This document shows, piece after piece, positions 48,325 to 57,659 of a stretch of DNA of 64,000 nucleotides (within the stretch, counting starts at the first letter, position 1; every line of letters starts with the position of its first letter). The DNA is from G963675935 sp963803125 (lineage in GTDB: Bacteria > Planctomycetota > Planctomycetia > Pirellulales > Thermoguttaceae): positions 1,320,421-1,384,420 of the forward strand of contig CAWDLR010000002.1 of the NCBI GenBank assembly GCA_963803125.1, written 5' to 3'. Under the pieces are notes generated by a model. The model did no database searches, was not told the DNA's origin, and saw nothing but the letters and a program-made list of their open reading frames with translations. The position numbers and the translations under genes were made by a program.

Positions 48325-50871
48325 TCAACCGTCCGCCGATGCCAACGCGTCGATCCGCTGTTGCACCACCCCAACCGGTTCGATCGCGACATGCGATTCT
48401 CCATGATGGTTCGCTGCGTGGGCTCGGCGGCTCAACTCGGCCAGCTCCACGTGCCGCGGATCGTCCGGCCGAAATCGCCGCAGCGGCAAAAAGTCGAACA
48501 TGCCGGGCGTGCCAAAACTCTTGCCGCCGCGAACGCTGTGGGCGGCCACCAACTCGCCAACCGCCGCGCTGTTGAGCATCGCGCAGAGATAATGAGCCTC
48601 GTCGCTCGACTCGCACGCCACCAGGACGCAGGTCTCTTGCGGAATTGCCGGCCGGAATTGTGGCGCGGGCGTCTCGCCGGCTTCGAGAGGTTCGACGACC
48701 GCCGCGTTGATCCGCCGATCCATCCGCCGCCAAACCACTTTGATCGGCGCGACGGTGTAGGGGCCGACGTTGTACATCGCATAGAACGGGCCACCCTGTT
48801 GATAGCGACGATACGCGGCCCGGGCGGCCAACAACTCGCGAAACCGTTCCAGATACGCGAGCGTGCGAGGGTATTTTGCCCGCATGACCGGTTCATCGAT
48901 TCCGGCTCGCGTTGCCGGGTCCTGTGCTAGGAGCAGATAGGCTGACGCCGCGGTGGAATAGCGCGCGACGTCGCCCCAGCGCAGCAGCGGATAGAGCAGA
49001 TCGGGCTCGATCACCTGCTCGACAGTCTCGACGCGGTGTTTCCCCCGGCCGGCGAGGTTGCGGACCAACACGCCGCCGTCGCACGGCCCGAGCACTTCGA
49101 GCCAATAGACGCCGTTGGCCCCGCCGCTGTTCGCGCCGAGGTGTGCGACGCAGTCGGCTGATGAGGGATGAAGGATGAGGGATGAAGGATGAAGGCGGAA
49201 GGCGGAACGCGGAAGGTGGAGGGCGGAATCGTCTGCCGATATCAACCAGGGCGAGGTGGGCTTTGCCGGATCGATCGGCCGAGCAAGGCAATGCTGAATG
49301 CTAAATGATGAATGATGAATCGGCCCGCTACATTCATCATTCACCATTCTGCATTCATCATTCCCTCTCCCCTCTCCTCTCTCCTCTCTCCCCTCACTCT
49401 CCTCTCTGCCCTTCTTCGCTCTCCACTCTCCACTCTCCACTCTCCACTGAAAGTACGCCACCGGATACTCCGTTGCCGCCCCCTTCTCCAACACGATCGT
49501 GCTGGTCCAATTGGCGGCGTCGCCGAAGGGCCGCAGCGCGACCATGTCGTCGACGCGGATCACCCGCAGCGGCGGGCCGTCGTCGCCGAGGCGGAAGCGG
49601 CGAAAGCCGTCGCCGGCCCCCTTGGTTTGGAAGAGCGTCTGCGTGATGACCATGCCCAGCCGTCCGTGGGGCTTCAAGTAGCGGTCGGCTGCGGCGTAGA
49701 GCATCAGCATCGAGAGGTCTTTCTTGCCGCCGCCGTGCCGGGCCTCGTTGCCGGAGAGCGAAAACAGCCCGTAGCGCTCCCACAGCGGCTTGGTGGCCTG
49801 GCGAACGTCGTCGGGCAGGTTGTCCCAGGCGATCCAGGGCGGATTTCCCACGACAAAATCGAACGCCTCGCCGCCGGCCGCTCCCGTTTCGCCTTGGCCG
49901 AGGATGGAGTCATGGAGATAGACCGGCAGTTCGACCGGCCCGCCTGGCGGCAGCACGTCGGCCAGGGCGATCAGCAAGTTCGCCCGTGCCGTCATCACGG
50001 CCAGCGGGTTGAGGTCGAAGCCGACGATGGGGAAATGATGAATGATGAATGATGAATGATGAGTGGGAGAAGGCAATTCATCATTCATCATTTCGCATTC
50101 AGCATTTTTCAGCCACCGCCGCAGGGCCAGCATCAGAAACGTGCCCGAGCCGCAGGCGGGATCGAGCAGCCGGTCGCCGGGCTGGCCGCGGTAGCCGACC
50201 TGGTCGAGCACGTGGTCGGCCAGCCAGTCGGGCGTATAGTATTCGCCCAACTGACGCCGCAACGGCCGCGGAAACAGGCTCATATAGAGCGGCTTGAAAA
50301 GATCGCATTGGCCATCGCCAGGAGCGGCAAGGGGGACAGTCCCATTTTCGCTGGCGCGAGAATTGGGACAGTCCCCGTCGACCCGATAACGGCCGCAGGC
50401 CTCTGCCAGTCGTTCTCGGAAGCTTTCGACGGACGGCGATCGCGCCGCATCGCACCAGGAAAACGGATTGCCCGGCAGCGAGCCGTCAACGCGGCCGCGG
50501 CCGAAGCGTTCGGCCAAGCGGTTGACCAACAGGGCGTAGTAGGTCTGCATGGCAAACAGCAAGCGGGCGGCGTTGCTGGCGGCAAAGGGGACAGTCCCAT
50601 TTTCGCTGGCGCGAAAATCGGGACAGTCCCCGTCGGCTGCGACATCGTAGTGGGCGGCCAACCGCGCCAGGTGCTGCGGCAACTTCTCGATGGCCCTGCC
50701 GGCCCAGCGGCCGAACATCGCCGTCCATCGCGCCAGCGCCCCGCTCTGATCGGCGTCGAGAGCGTCGAACAGCGTGCGAACGCCCTCGCGGGTTACCGCC
50801 GCCCTGCCGCCGAAATCGTGCAGCAGGTTTTCGGCGGTCAGCGGCCGATCACGAACGGGCGGGCGTCTCAT
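48325..50871 (-). CDS. N6-adenine DNA methyltransferase with several repeat insertions
   Basis: 848 residues. SAM-binding motif I LDPACGSGTFL (236-246), the catalytic NPPW (343-346) of gamma-class adenine methylases, and a C-terminal region (about 650-800) ending MFDFLPLRRFRPDDP that resembles TaqI-like target recognition. No nuclease motif was seen, so it may be an orphan methylase or a Type IIG relative. Repeat-derived segments lie in frame: residues 80-96 and 165-181 (G-D-C-P-x-x-R-A-S-E-N-G-T-V-P), 257-280 (from AATGATGA repeats), and about 475-580 (three low-complexity types). None break the frame, which argues for selection to keep the gene. Confidence 0.85.
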   Translation of the reverse strand: MRRPPVRDRPLTAENLLHDFGGRAAVTREGVRTLFDALDADQSGALARWTAMFGRWAGRAIEKLPQHLARLAAHYDVAADGDCPDFRASENGTVPFAASNAARLLFAMQTYYALLVNRLAERFGRGRVDGSLPGNPFSWCDAARSPSVESFRERLAEACGRYRVDGDCPNSRASENGTVPLAAPGDGQCDLFKPLYMSLFPRPLRRQLGEYYTPDWLADHVLDQVGYRGQPGDRLLDPACGSGTFLMLALRRWLKNAECEMMNDELPSPTHHSSFIIHHFPIVGFDLNPLAVMTARANLLIALADVLPPGGPVELPVYLHDSILGQGETGAAGGEAFDFVVGNPPWIAWDNLPDDVRQATKPLWERYGLFSLSGNEARHGGGKKDLSMLMLYAAADRYLKPHGRLGMVITQTLFQTKGAGDGFRRFRLGDDGPPLRVIRVDDMVALRPFGDAANWTSTIVLEKGAATEYPVAYFQWRVESGEWRAKKGREESEGREERGEGRGNDECRMVNDECSGPIHHSSFSIQHCLARPIDPAKPTSPWLISADDSALHLPRSAFRLHPSSLILHPSSADCVAHLGANSGGANGVYWLEVLGPCDGGVLVRNLAGRGKHRVETVEQVIEPDLLYPLLRWGDVARYSTAASAYLLLAQDPATRAGIDEPVMRAKYPRTLAYLERFRELLAARAAYRRYQQGGPFYAMYNVGPYTVAPIKVVWRRMDRRINAAVVEPLEAGETPAPQFRPAIPQETCVLVACESSDEAHYLCAMLNSAAVGELVAAHSVRGGKSFGTPGMFDFLPLRRFRPDDPRHVELAELSRRAHAANHHGESHVAIEPVGVVQQRIDALASADG
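49150..49460. repeat. Low-complexity block inside the methyltransferase gene
   Basis: In plus-strand order: GATGAGGGATGAAGGATGAG-type units and GGCGGAACGCGGAAGG-type units (49160-49235), TGATGAATGATGAATC (49300-49330), a CCCTCTCCCCTCTCC polypyrimidine tract (49363-49415), and CACTCTC repeats (49425-49450). All are read through by the gene. Confidence 0.75.
50035..50105. repeat. AATGATGAATGATGA repeat inside the methyltransferase gene
   Basis: Repeats of TGATGAA flank a short spacer and return in inverted sense (ATTCATCATTCATCATT), so the block is itself an inverted repeat. It encodes about residues 257-280, between motif I and the FDLNP motif. Confidence 0.8.
50329..50380. repeat. GGGGACAGTCCC palindrome inside the methyltransferase gene, copy 1
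   Basis: GGGGGACAGTCCCATTTTCG then TGGCGCGAGAATTGGGACAG then TCCCC. A second copy, nearly identical, is at 50585-50635 in the same gene and the same reading frame, so both encode the same peptide. Confidence 0.85.
50585..50635. repeat. GGGGACAGTCCC palindrome inside the methyltransferase gene, copy 2
   Basis: GGGGACAGTCCCATTTTCGC ... GGGACAGTCCCC. Same family and frame as 50329-50380. A decayed third copy is near 57432-57475. Confidence 0.85.
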
Positions 50872-51132
50872 GGCAGCCCATTGTCGCCGCCGAGGCCCTA
50901 TCCGACAAGAGAGCGTGTGATCGAAAAGGAGAATAGCCGGGAGCTAACAGCTCCCGGAGGGCGGTCGTGGATTCGCCCAGATTCCGGGAGCTGTTAGCTC
51001 CCGGCTATTACGACAGTCCTTTCGATATTGAAGAACCGCCCCGCCGACTTGCCAATCGAATGTCGCCCTGTCATGATAGAATGTCGTCGGAACATTGAAG
51101 TCGAGGCCCTTTTCGCAACCCCGAGGGCGTGT
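50872..51132. repeat. Gap with AGCCGGGAGCT palindromes
   Basis: Positions 50934-51007 carry AATAGCCGGGAGCTAACAGC ... GCTGTTAGCTCCCGGCTATT; each arm also folds on itself (GGGAGCTAACAGCTCCC). The divergent promoters of the methyltransferase and MoxR genes must be here. Confidence 0.8.
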
Positions 51133-52092
51133 ATGAACGACGTGCCAACCACGGCGAAAAAAATCATCGCCAACGTCGAACGGGTCATCGTCGGCAAACG
51201 GCGGCAAATCGTGCTCTCCTTGGTCTCATGGCTCTGCGGCGGACACGTGCTGTTGGAGGACGTGCCGGGCGTGGCCAAGACGATGCTCGCCCGGGCGTTG
51301 GCCCAGAGCGTCGGCTGCTCGTTCAAGCGGATTCAATGCACGCCCGACCTGCTGCCGACCGACGTGACCGGCGTGTCGGTGTTCAACCAGAAGACCACGG
51401 ATTTCGAGTTTCGCCCCGGTCCGGTCTTTGCCCAGGTGGTGCTGGCCGACGAAATCAACCGCACCACGCCGCGAACCCAGGCCGCGCTGTTGGAAGCGAT
51501 GGCCGAAGGCCGGGTGACGGTGGACGGCGTGACGCACACGCTGACGCCGCCGTTTTGGGTCATCGCCACGCAGAACCCGATCGACCACGAAGGCACCTTC
51601 CCGCTGCCCGAGGCCCAGCTCGATCGGTTCCTGGTGCGTTTCAATCTCGGCTATCCGAGCATGGACGAAGAACTCAAGATGCTCGATCTGCTGGAGCGCG
51701 GCAATCCGCTGGACCAGTTGCAGCCGGTGGTGACGGCCGAGGACCTGCTGGCGGCGCAGGAGGCCGTCCGCACGATTCACGTCGATCCGAAGGTGCGGCG
51801 TTACATCACCGAAATCGTTCACGCCACGCGGCAGTGTGACGACGTGGCGTTGGGGGGCAGTCCGCGGGCGTCGCTGGCGTTGTTCCGCACCGCGCAGGCG
51901 TTGGCGGCCGTTTCCGGACGGAACTTCGTACGGCCCGACAACGTCAAACAAATGTCCGGCCCCGTGCTGACGCATCGGATTATTTTGCGGCCCGAAAGCC
52001 GCCTGCGAAAGCTCACGCCCGCCGCCGTCGTCGCCGATCTGGTCGCCGAGCAGCGCGTGCCGATGCTCTCCGACGGGACGGATGGGGCGTGA
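51133..52092 (+). CDS. MoxR-family AAA+ ATPase
   Basis: 319 residues. Walker A is LEDVPGVAKTMLARALA, with the A-K-T variant common in MoxR. Walker B VVLADEINRTTPRTQAALLE and sensor IATQNPIDHEGTFPLPEAQL are the family hallmarks. MoxR ATPases act as chaperones for maturation of metal- or vWA-linked complexes. The next genes encode DUF58 and DUF4129 proteins, the usual partners. The ATG at 51133 begins the conserved part; upstream frame is not conserved. Confidence 0.92.
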   Translation: MNDVPTTAKKIIANVERVIVGKRRQIVLSLVSWLCGGHVLLEDVPGVAKTMLARALAQSVGCSFKRIQCTPDLLPTDVTGVSVFNQKTTDFEFRPGPVFAQVVLADEINRTTPRTQAALLEAMAEGRVTVDGVTHTLTPPFWVIATQNPIDHEGTFPLPEAQLDRFLVRFNLGYPSMDEELKMLDLLERGNPLDQLQPVVTAEDLLAAQEAVRTIHVDPKVRRYITEIVHATRQCDDVALGGSPRASLALFRTAQALAAVSGRNFVRPDNVKQMSGPVLTHRIILRPESRLRKLTPAAVVADLVAEQRVPMLSDGTDGA

Positions 52093-52150
52093 ATGTTGCA
52101 CTCGATCCCAGGATGTGTCGGCTCAGCCGGCGAACTCGGAGGATTCATCA

Positions 52151-52202
52151 GTTTAGCCCCGGCGTCCTCGCCGGGGGCGCCGCGTGGACGCGGCGGCTAA
52201 AC
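52151..52202. repeat. Palindrome, TTTAGCC(G/C)C family
   Basis: GTTTAGCCCCGGCGTCCTCG ... GCCGCGTGGACGCGGCGGCTAAAC, between the MoxR and DUF58 genes. Relatives: 55632-55702 and, more loosely, 37099-37175. Confidence 0.75.
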
Positions 52203-52214
52203 GTCCAGTGTCAT

Positions 52215-53522
52215 ATGAGATGGTTCATCGTCGCGATCCTGTTGCTGCTGGCGTCCTTGGCCTTCGGGCTGAGCCTGCCGGCGTACGCGATGTATGCGCT
52301 GCTGGGTATCATGCTTTCCAGCCGCTGGCTGGCGCGGCATTGGATCGAGAGCCTCTCGGCCGATCGCGACTGCAACCGCTACTGGGCCAACGTCGGCGAC
52401 AAGGTGGCGGTGGTCATCAGCATGAAAAACGCCAGCCGGCTGCCGGTGGCCTGGACGCTGATCGAGGACTTGCTGCCCCGCCGCGCGCTGAGCCATCGGC
52501 CGCCCAGCCTGACGGTCGTGGGCCATCGCATCCAGTTGGCGCTGGTGCCCGGCGGACGGACGCACACCATGACGTACCAGTTGAAATGCAATCGCCGCGG
52601 CTATCATCAGATTGGGCCGTTGGTGGTCGAAACCGGCGACCTTTTCGGGCTGCACCGCCGCTACCGCGTGCTGACGTCGCCGCATTTTCTGCTGGTCTAT
52701 CCCAACGTCGTGCCGCTGGAGGGCTACGAGTTGGCCTCACGGCGGCCGATCGGCGAAATCCATCTCTCCCATCGCCTCTACGAAGACCCGACGCGAATCG
52801 CCGGCGTGCGGCGTTACGAATTGGGCGATCCGCTGAACCGAATCCACTGGCGGGCGACTGCGCGGACGGGCCAACTGCATTGCAAGCTCTACGAGCCGTC
52901 ATGCGTGGCGGGGGCGACGCTGCTGCTGGATTTCCACAAGGCCGCCTACAACCCGCACGACGAGCCGTATCGCTCGGAGCTTTCGGTCACGGCGGCCGCC
53001 TCGCTGGCCAACGCGGTCTACGAGATGGATCAGCAGATCGGGCTCGTGACCAACGGCCGCGACGCCGCCGACCGCATTCGCCAGGAGGGCTGGGACTATG
53101 ACATTCGCTCTCGCAAGGCCGCGCGGCGGGCCGCCAGCATGGCCGATCGCAGCGAGCGGCTCGAACCGGTGGGCGTGCCGACCCGCCGCGGCGCCGAGCA
53201 GTTGGGCCTGATCCTGCGGACGCTCGCCCGGGTGGAACTGACCGACGGGCTGAGCTTCGCCCAATTGGTGGCCGAGGCGGCCGGCCGGATTCCGCGCGAC
53301 GCCACCGCCGTGGCGATCCTGGCGTCGGTTAGCTACGAAGCGGCCATCGCCCTGAGCGAGTTGCGGCACAAGGGGATCGCCGTGGTGGCGATTGTGAACA
53401 TATTCGATGACGAGCAGTTCGGCCAGGCGTCGGCCCTGTTGGCGGCCGAAGGGATCGACGCCCGGCAGTTGAAAAGCGTGGAAGCCTTGCCGACCTTGTG
53501 CCGGCAGTACGTATTGCGATAG
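52215..53522 (+). CDS. DUF58 membrane protein
   Basis: 435 residues. Two adjacent helices at about 3-38, then a beta-rich region. The DUF58 signature R-R-Y-E-L-G-D-P-L-N-R-I-H-W-R-A-T-A-R lies near residues 195-215, then a vWA-like fold (ATLLLDFHKAAYN). DUF58 proteins accompany MoxR ATPases and are thought to be their substrates or adaptors. ATG at 52215 after the palindrome; an open frame overlapping MoxR exists upstream but encodes only repeat. Confidence 0.9.
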   Translation: MRWFIVAILLLLASLAFGLSLPAYAMYALLGIMLSSRWLARHWIESLSADRDCNRYWANVGDKVAVVISMKNASRLPVAWTLIEDLLPRRALSHRPPSLTVVGHRIQLALVPGGRTHTMTYQLKCNRRGYHQIGPLVVETGDLFGLHRRYRVLTSPHFLLVYPNVVPLEGYELASRRPIGEIHLSHRLYEDPTRIAGVRRYELGDPLNRIHWRATARTGQLHCKLYEPSCVAGATLLLDFHKAAYNPHDEPYRSELSVTAAASLANAVYEMDQQIGLVTNGRDAADRIRQEGWDYDIRSRKAARRAASMADRSERLEPVGVPTRRGAEQLGLILRTLARVELTDGLSFAQLVAEAAGRIPRDATAVAILASVSYEAAIALSELRHKGIAVVAIVNIFDDEQFGQASALLAAEGIDARQLKSVEALPTLCRQYVLR

Positions 53523-53524
53523 TC

Positions 53525-55559
53525 ATGGCCAAGCGACTGCACAAGACGCTGTTGGATTACCTGGTGATCGCCATCAGCCCGGCGATGATCATCGTGCTGA
53601 TCGACAGTCTCGTGCTGTTTCTTGTCGAGGTCTTCTACAGCGGCGGCTACGAGGGGCGGCTGGAGTACGTGCTGACGTTGTTTGTGATCGGGGCCGTGCT
53701 GATCGGGCGGATTTCGATCGAAGAGGGCCGCGAGCGGGCGGTGCTCTTCGCCATTCCGCTGGCCATCGTCACGCTGCTGGCGATCTGCCGTTTCGTCGAG
53801 TTCCAAGGCCCGCTGGCGCCGTTCAGCTTCCTTATCAATTGCGGGCTGATCGCCGTGACCTGGTGGTCGGCCGACAAACTCACCTGGGACTGCACGCTGA
53901 TCGACGAACAGGAAGAGGACTCGGGTGAGGGGCTGCTGGAGACTGTAGGGCTGGATAAGCCGGACCATGCCGCACTTCAACGGGAAATCTCGCCCGGGGC
54001 CGAGCCGGCGGAGCCGGACGTTGGGGCGGCAGTTGCACTGCCGCCCCAGAAGCGAGGCCAGAGGGGTGGCAGTACAACTGCCACCCCAACCGAGGACCAG
54101 ATCGAGGCGACGACCGCGCGGGACGGGCCGCAGAGCTGGTGGGATCGCTTCATCGAGCGTCGCCGCCGGCCGCACGCTCCCGGGGTTTGGGTGGTCTACT
54201 TTTCGCTGGCCGCGCTGCCGCTGTTTGGCCTGGGAGAGTTGTTCATTCCCAGCGACAAGGCCGGCGCGGGAGTACGCCTTCCAGTTGCTCTTTGTCTACA
54301 CCGCCAGCGGATTGGGACTGCTGCTTTCGACCAGTTTCCTCGGTCTGCGGCGATATTTGCGGCAGCGGCGGCAGGAGATGCCGCTGCGGATGGTCAATCT
54401 CTGGCTGGGCATCGGCGTGGCCCTGATCGCGGGCGTGATGTTCGCGGCGATGCTGCTGCCGCGGCCGAACGCCGAATATGCGATTTCCGATCTGCCGATC
54501 CACGTCGGCTCGCCCGAGCAACGCGCCTCGCCGTACGGAATGGGTCGCGACGGGGTCGAGGAGAATCGCCCGGACGCCCGGCTTGAGCCCCGCGACGACG
54601 CCAAGCCCGACGCCCCTCAATCCGACCAGCCGGGCGACGCGAAATCGGCCGCCGGCCAGAGTCGTGACGGAAAATCGGCCGACAATCAGCAGAAGGCGGG
54701 CAGTGAGGAGCAGAAGGCGGAGCAGCACGGAGAACGCGGCAACGCCAAGCCGCCGGAAGATGCGAAGGACTCGCCTCGCAAGCAATTCAGCAACGATAAG
54801 CAGCCCGCGGACGATCGGGCCACGGAACGAGCAACGGGCAAAGCAAAGCGGCGGGCTGAGGAAGATGAGAAGAAAGCCAAACCGCCCGAAGGTTCCGGCA
54901 AGGGCGAGAGCAAGCCGCCCGCGAAATCGCCGGAGCAGCGGCGCAGCGGTCATGGATCGAGCGGCGCCTCGCGAGCCCCGTCCGCTCCACCGTTTTCCCT
55001 GCCGCACGCGCTGCCCTCGTTCGGTTCGCTGCTGAAATGGGTGCTCTATTTGGCGTTGGCGATCCTGATCGGCTGGGCTGCGTGGAAGAATCGTGCGGAG
55101 CTGCTGGCGGCCCTGCGAGATTTCCGCCAGATGTTGGCCGATATATGGAACTGGCTCTTCGGCGGAAAGCCGCGTGAAGCGGCCGAGACCGCGGCGGAAG
55201 AGGCCGCCAACCAACGGCCGTTGCCGCGATTCGCCGACTACAAAGACCCCTTCGCCACCGGCGTGGCCGGGCGTTATCGGCCGGAGGAACTGGTCCGCTA
55301 CACGTTCGAGGCCCTGGAGGCGTGGGCTCGCGACGCCGGTCATTCACGTCTGCCCGACCAGACGCCGCACGAGTTCGCCCGCTCGCTCGGAGCCGAGGCC
55401 ACGTCGCTGGCGGCCGACGCCGGTTACCTGGCCGAGTTGTATTGCCAGGTAGCCTACGCCCATGCCGCGCCGACGGCGGCGAGCGTCGGCCGGCTGGCGC
55501 AACTCTGGGGGGAAATGCGGACGGCGATCACGCGGCAAGCCGTGCCGGCCGCTGGGTGA
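53525..55559 (+). CDS. DUF4129 membrane protein (frameshifted, with inserted palindromes)
   Basis: About 678 residues if two bases are restored. Several N-terminal helices (about 10-125), a further helix block at 225-300, a long charged Lys/Asp/Pro linker (335-475), a last helix near 500, then a C-terminal DUF4129 domain (PEELVRYTFEALEAWARDAG, TPHEFARSLG). Often seen with MoxR and DUF58 in transglutaminase-type clusters. Residues about 165-189 come from a GGGGTGGCAGT palindrome pair (54021-54090). The frame breaks near 54262: AAGGCCGGCGCGGGAG lacks one GC unit of the GCGCGC needed to join FIPSDKAG to AREYAFQLLF. Confidence 0.75.
54021..54090. repeat. GGGGTGGCAGT palindrome pair inside the DUF4129 gene
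   Basis: TTGGGGCGGCAGTTGCACTG(CCGCCCC) and GGGGTGGCAGTACAACTGCC(ACCCC) separated by about 13 bases. Same paired layout as in the PP2C gene and at 36875-36949. In frame with the host gene. Confidence 0.85.
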
Positions 55560-55631
55560 GAGCGGAAAGACTTTCCCCCGCGTCCCCTCTTTGGGCCCAC
55601 TGAATCTCCGTGGTCAAGATGGGAAGTCTGT

Positions 55632-55702
55632 TTAGCCGCCGCGTCCACGCGGCGCCGGGGTTGTGGGCGGTTCTGCGCCGCGTGGACGCGGCGGTTAAAC
55701 GG
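55632..55702. repeat. Palindrome, TTTAGCCGCCGCG family
   Basis: TTTAGCCGCCGCGTCCACGC ... GCGTGGACGCGGCGGTTAAA. Lies 70 bases after the DUF4129 stop, a plausible terminator for the cluster. Confidence 0.75.
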
Positions 55703-55744
55703 TTCGGAGGCGACCGCCATAATCCATTACTGCGCCCCCTCTTC

Positions 55745-55825
55745 AGGGCCGATCAGTTTTCCAATCTAGGTGGCACGGGCATCTTGCCCGTGGCCGAAAA
55801 ACACGGGCAAGATGCCCGTGCCACG
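55745..55825. repeat. Left part of MITE-like repeat, split by IS copy D
   Basis: AGGGCCGATCAGTTTTCCAA, then TCTAGGTGGCACGGGC and the CACGGGCAAGATGCCCGTG palindrome. Right part 57364-57412 ends TGATTGGCCCTT. This is the most complete example: 81 + 40 bases outside the 9-bp duplication. Confidence 0.8.
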
Positions 55826-55849
55826 CAATGCCATTTCCAGTTTACTGTG

Positions 55850-57193
55850 TTATGCCGCTTGTAACTGTTGTTGAATCTTGACTTTCTGTTCTTCTGTCAG
55901 CCGCAGCAAGACCGGCGGGTGTGGCGCCGTGTGAGCTTTGCGACGCGGCCATTCCCGCTTCTGTTTCGGGCTGGTACGCACACGCCGTTCGCGTTGCGCT
56001 CGGGCAATCCTTTCACGAAATGGCTTGGATTCCCTACGGCCTAACATGTCACGACGCACCTCCAGCAACACCCCCCGTGGGCTGCACATTATCGGGAGGC
56101 TGTCTTTCGGCGGTGCCGGCATCGCCAACGCGCCTTGACAAAGCAATAACTGCGTTGCGATCATCGAAGCCTCTGCCTCGCGATGCACTAGCCGTAGCGT
56201 CCGACTCATCAACGCCACTTTCTTCAAGGTTCGCTTGTAGGTTCTGAAAAATCCCTCGTTTTCCCACCTCCAACGATAACAAGTTCCCGCCATCTCCAAG
56301 GATAGCTGCTTCGCATCTTCCACGTTCGTAAACAGCCGAACGTCCACCTTATGACGGCAACTGTGAATCCGCAGCAATCGGCCGCGAATCGGCGGCTTGC
56401 CGTCCTCCTGCTGGCTCTTCGGCCAATAATAGACAATCCCTTCGCGGAACTCCTCCAACAGTTCCTGGGTTTCGCTGTAAAAGGTGGCCTTGGAGGACAT
56501 GCGGATGAGAAAGGACACGTTCGCCAAGATCATGGTCGCGGCCACGTTGTAGCCCACATATCCCGCGTCGGCCACCACCAACGCCGCCGCTGGCAGCCAA
56601 CGCAGCATGTACATGAGGTGACTTCGTTCGCTGGCTTTGCCCCCCTTCCCCAATCGCCAGCAAAAGGGAATGCCCAAGGTAAGATGCACGATCGAGGTGT
56701 TCCAGATCGTCGGTGACGAATCCTCTTTGCCGCCGCTTCCCAAGCGTTGCTCCAGTTCCTCGGTGCGGGGACACGTCTGCCGCGTGCCATCACAGCCAAA
56801 GGGGATGAAGTTTCCCACTTTCCACTGATTGCCGAAAATGACTTCCATCCGTGCGCGCAGGGCCGCCGCCAACGCCCGCAGGATGGGCATGGGAAGTTTG
56901 GCGATGGCCTTTTCAAAGCCGGAAAAGTGCTGGCCCGGCCGTTTTCGTTTTGGACAACTGGCGACATAGAACATTCTGGCGGCTTCAAACTTTTCCGGGA
57001 GGCTGTCGCCACAGCAATAGGTCGTCAGGATGATGATGTAAAGCAAAGGATGCAAGTCCCAACGCGGGCATTTCCTGCGTTTTGGAGCATTTCGGACTTG
57101 CTTGAAAACTTCCGGCGTGAGAAACTCTCGCATCGAGCCGATCAACGATTTCGCCCGCCGTCGTTGGCGGGCCCGCTTCCTTGCGTTGGCCAT
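55850..57193 (-). CDS. IS4-family transposase (copy D, intact)
   Basis: 447 residues, the reference for the other copies. DDE transposase: Asp in FGCDGTRQTCP, Asp in VVADAGYVGYN, and Glu within the IS4 motif Y-(2)-R-(3)-E-(6)-K (YRWRWENEGFFRTYK). Basic N-terminus (MANARKRARQRRRAK) and basic C-terminus (RTSPKQKREWPRRKAH). At the site where other copies are broken this one reads CTGCGCGCACGG. It has Arg where the other copies and copy A have Trp (D-V-R-L-F versus D-V-W-L-F), so activity is not certain. Confidence 0.93.
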   Translation of the reverse strand: MANARKRARQRRRAKSLIGSMREFLTPEVFKQVRNAPKRRKCPRWDLHPLLYIIILTTYCCGDSLPEKFEAARMFYVASCPKRKRPGQHFSGFEKAIAKLPMPILRALAAALRARMEVIFGNQWKVGNFIPFGCDGTRQTCPRTEELEQRLGSGGKEDSSPTIWNTSIVHLTLGIPFCWRLGKGGKASERSHLMYMLRWLPAAALVVADAGYVGYNVAATMILANVSFLIRMSSKATFYSETQELLEEFREGIVYYWPKSQQEDGKPPIRGRLLRIHSCRHKVDVRLFTNVEDAKQLSLEMAGTCYRWRWENEGFFRTYKRTLKKVALMSRTLRLVHREAEASMIATQLLLCQGALAMPAPPKDSLPIMCSPRGVLLEVRRDMLGRRESKPFRERIARAQRERRVRTSPKQKREWPRRKAHTAPHPPVLLRLTEEQKVKIQQQLQAA

Positions 57194-57207
57194 TTGCCGT
57201 TCCTTCC

Positions 57208-57240
57208 ATGATGGGGTTTGGTGTTGTGACCCCCTATCAT
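57208..57240 (-). promoter_or_regulatory. Hairpin before transposase start, copy D
   Basis: On the coding strand ATGATAGGGG pairs with CCCCATCAT around a 13-base loop, ending at the ribosome site. See copy A for the perfect-stem version. Confidence 0.6.
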
Positions 57241-57363
57241 TGCTGGAACGGCTTTTTCATGCGCGGTCAATTCACCGCCATTTTCCCAAAGCACATTTTC
57301 AACGCAACCCTCGACCTCGCAAAAGATTACATCAAAACCGCTTCCAATCAAGCCTTGGCATTG

Positions 57364-57659
57364 CGTGCCACGTCAATCGTCGTTACCCAGCTTGAATAAC
57401 TGATTGGCCCTTGGGCCTATACGGCCGGTCAAAGGGGACAGCCCCACTCTGGTTGAGACGAAAATCGGCACAGTAGCCCGCACACGCCGTGTGCGCGGCG
57501 GCGGCACACGGCGTGTGCCGCCTACTGTCCTACGCCGGTCTCCTTAGCAGTTACCAAACGCTTCTGTAGTAGTTATAGGGGTTGTGCTCAGTGGGGGAAA
57601 TTTCCGTCGCCGCGGCCGTAAGGTAGGGTTAAAGTGGCGGACCGCGCGGAGACGGCGGC
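57364..57659. repeat. 296-base gap: MITE end and two palindromes
   Basis: 57364-57412 is the right end of the split MITE-like repeat. 57432-57475 is a decayed GGGGACAG repeat. 57480-57523 is a palindrome built from CACACGCCGTGTG and CACACGGCGTGTG. The last 130 bases are the leader of the HD-GYP gene. Confidence 0.7.

Larger units (their letters stand above)
55826..57363 (-). mobile_element. IS4-family element, copy D (intact)
   Basis: 1538 bp, ends CAATGCCA / TGGCATTG, perfect 9-bp duplication CGTGCCACG on both sides (55817-55825 and 57364-57372). It is the only copy of the abundant type with an uninterrupted transposase and so the best candidate for an active source. Confidence 0.93.

Noticed and set aside
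48325..50871. Complete Type IIG restriction enzyme
   Set aside because: The N-terminal 200 residues show no PD-(D/E)xK or HNH motif that I can identify.
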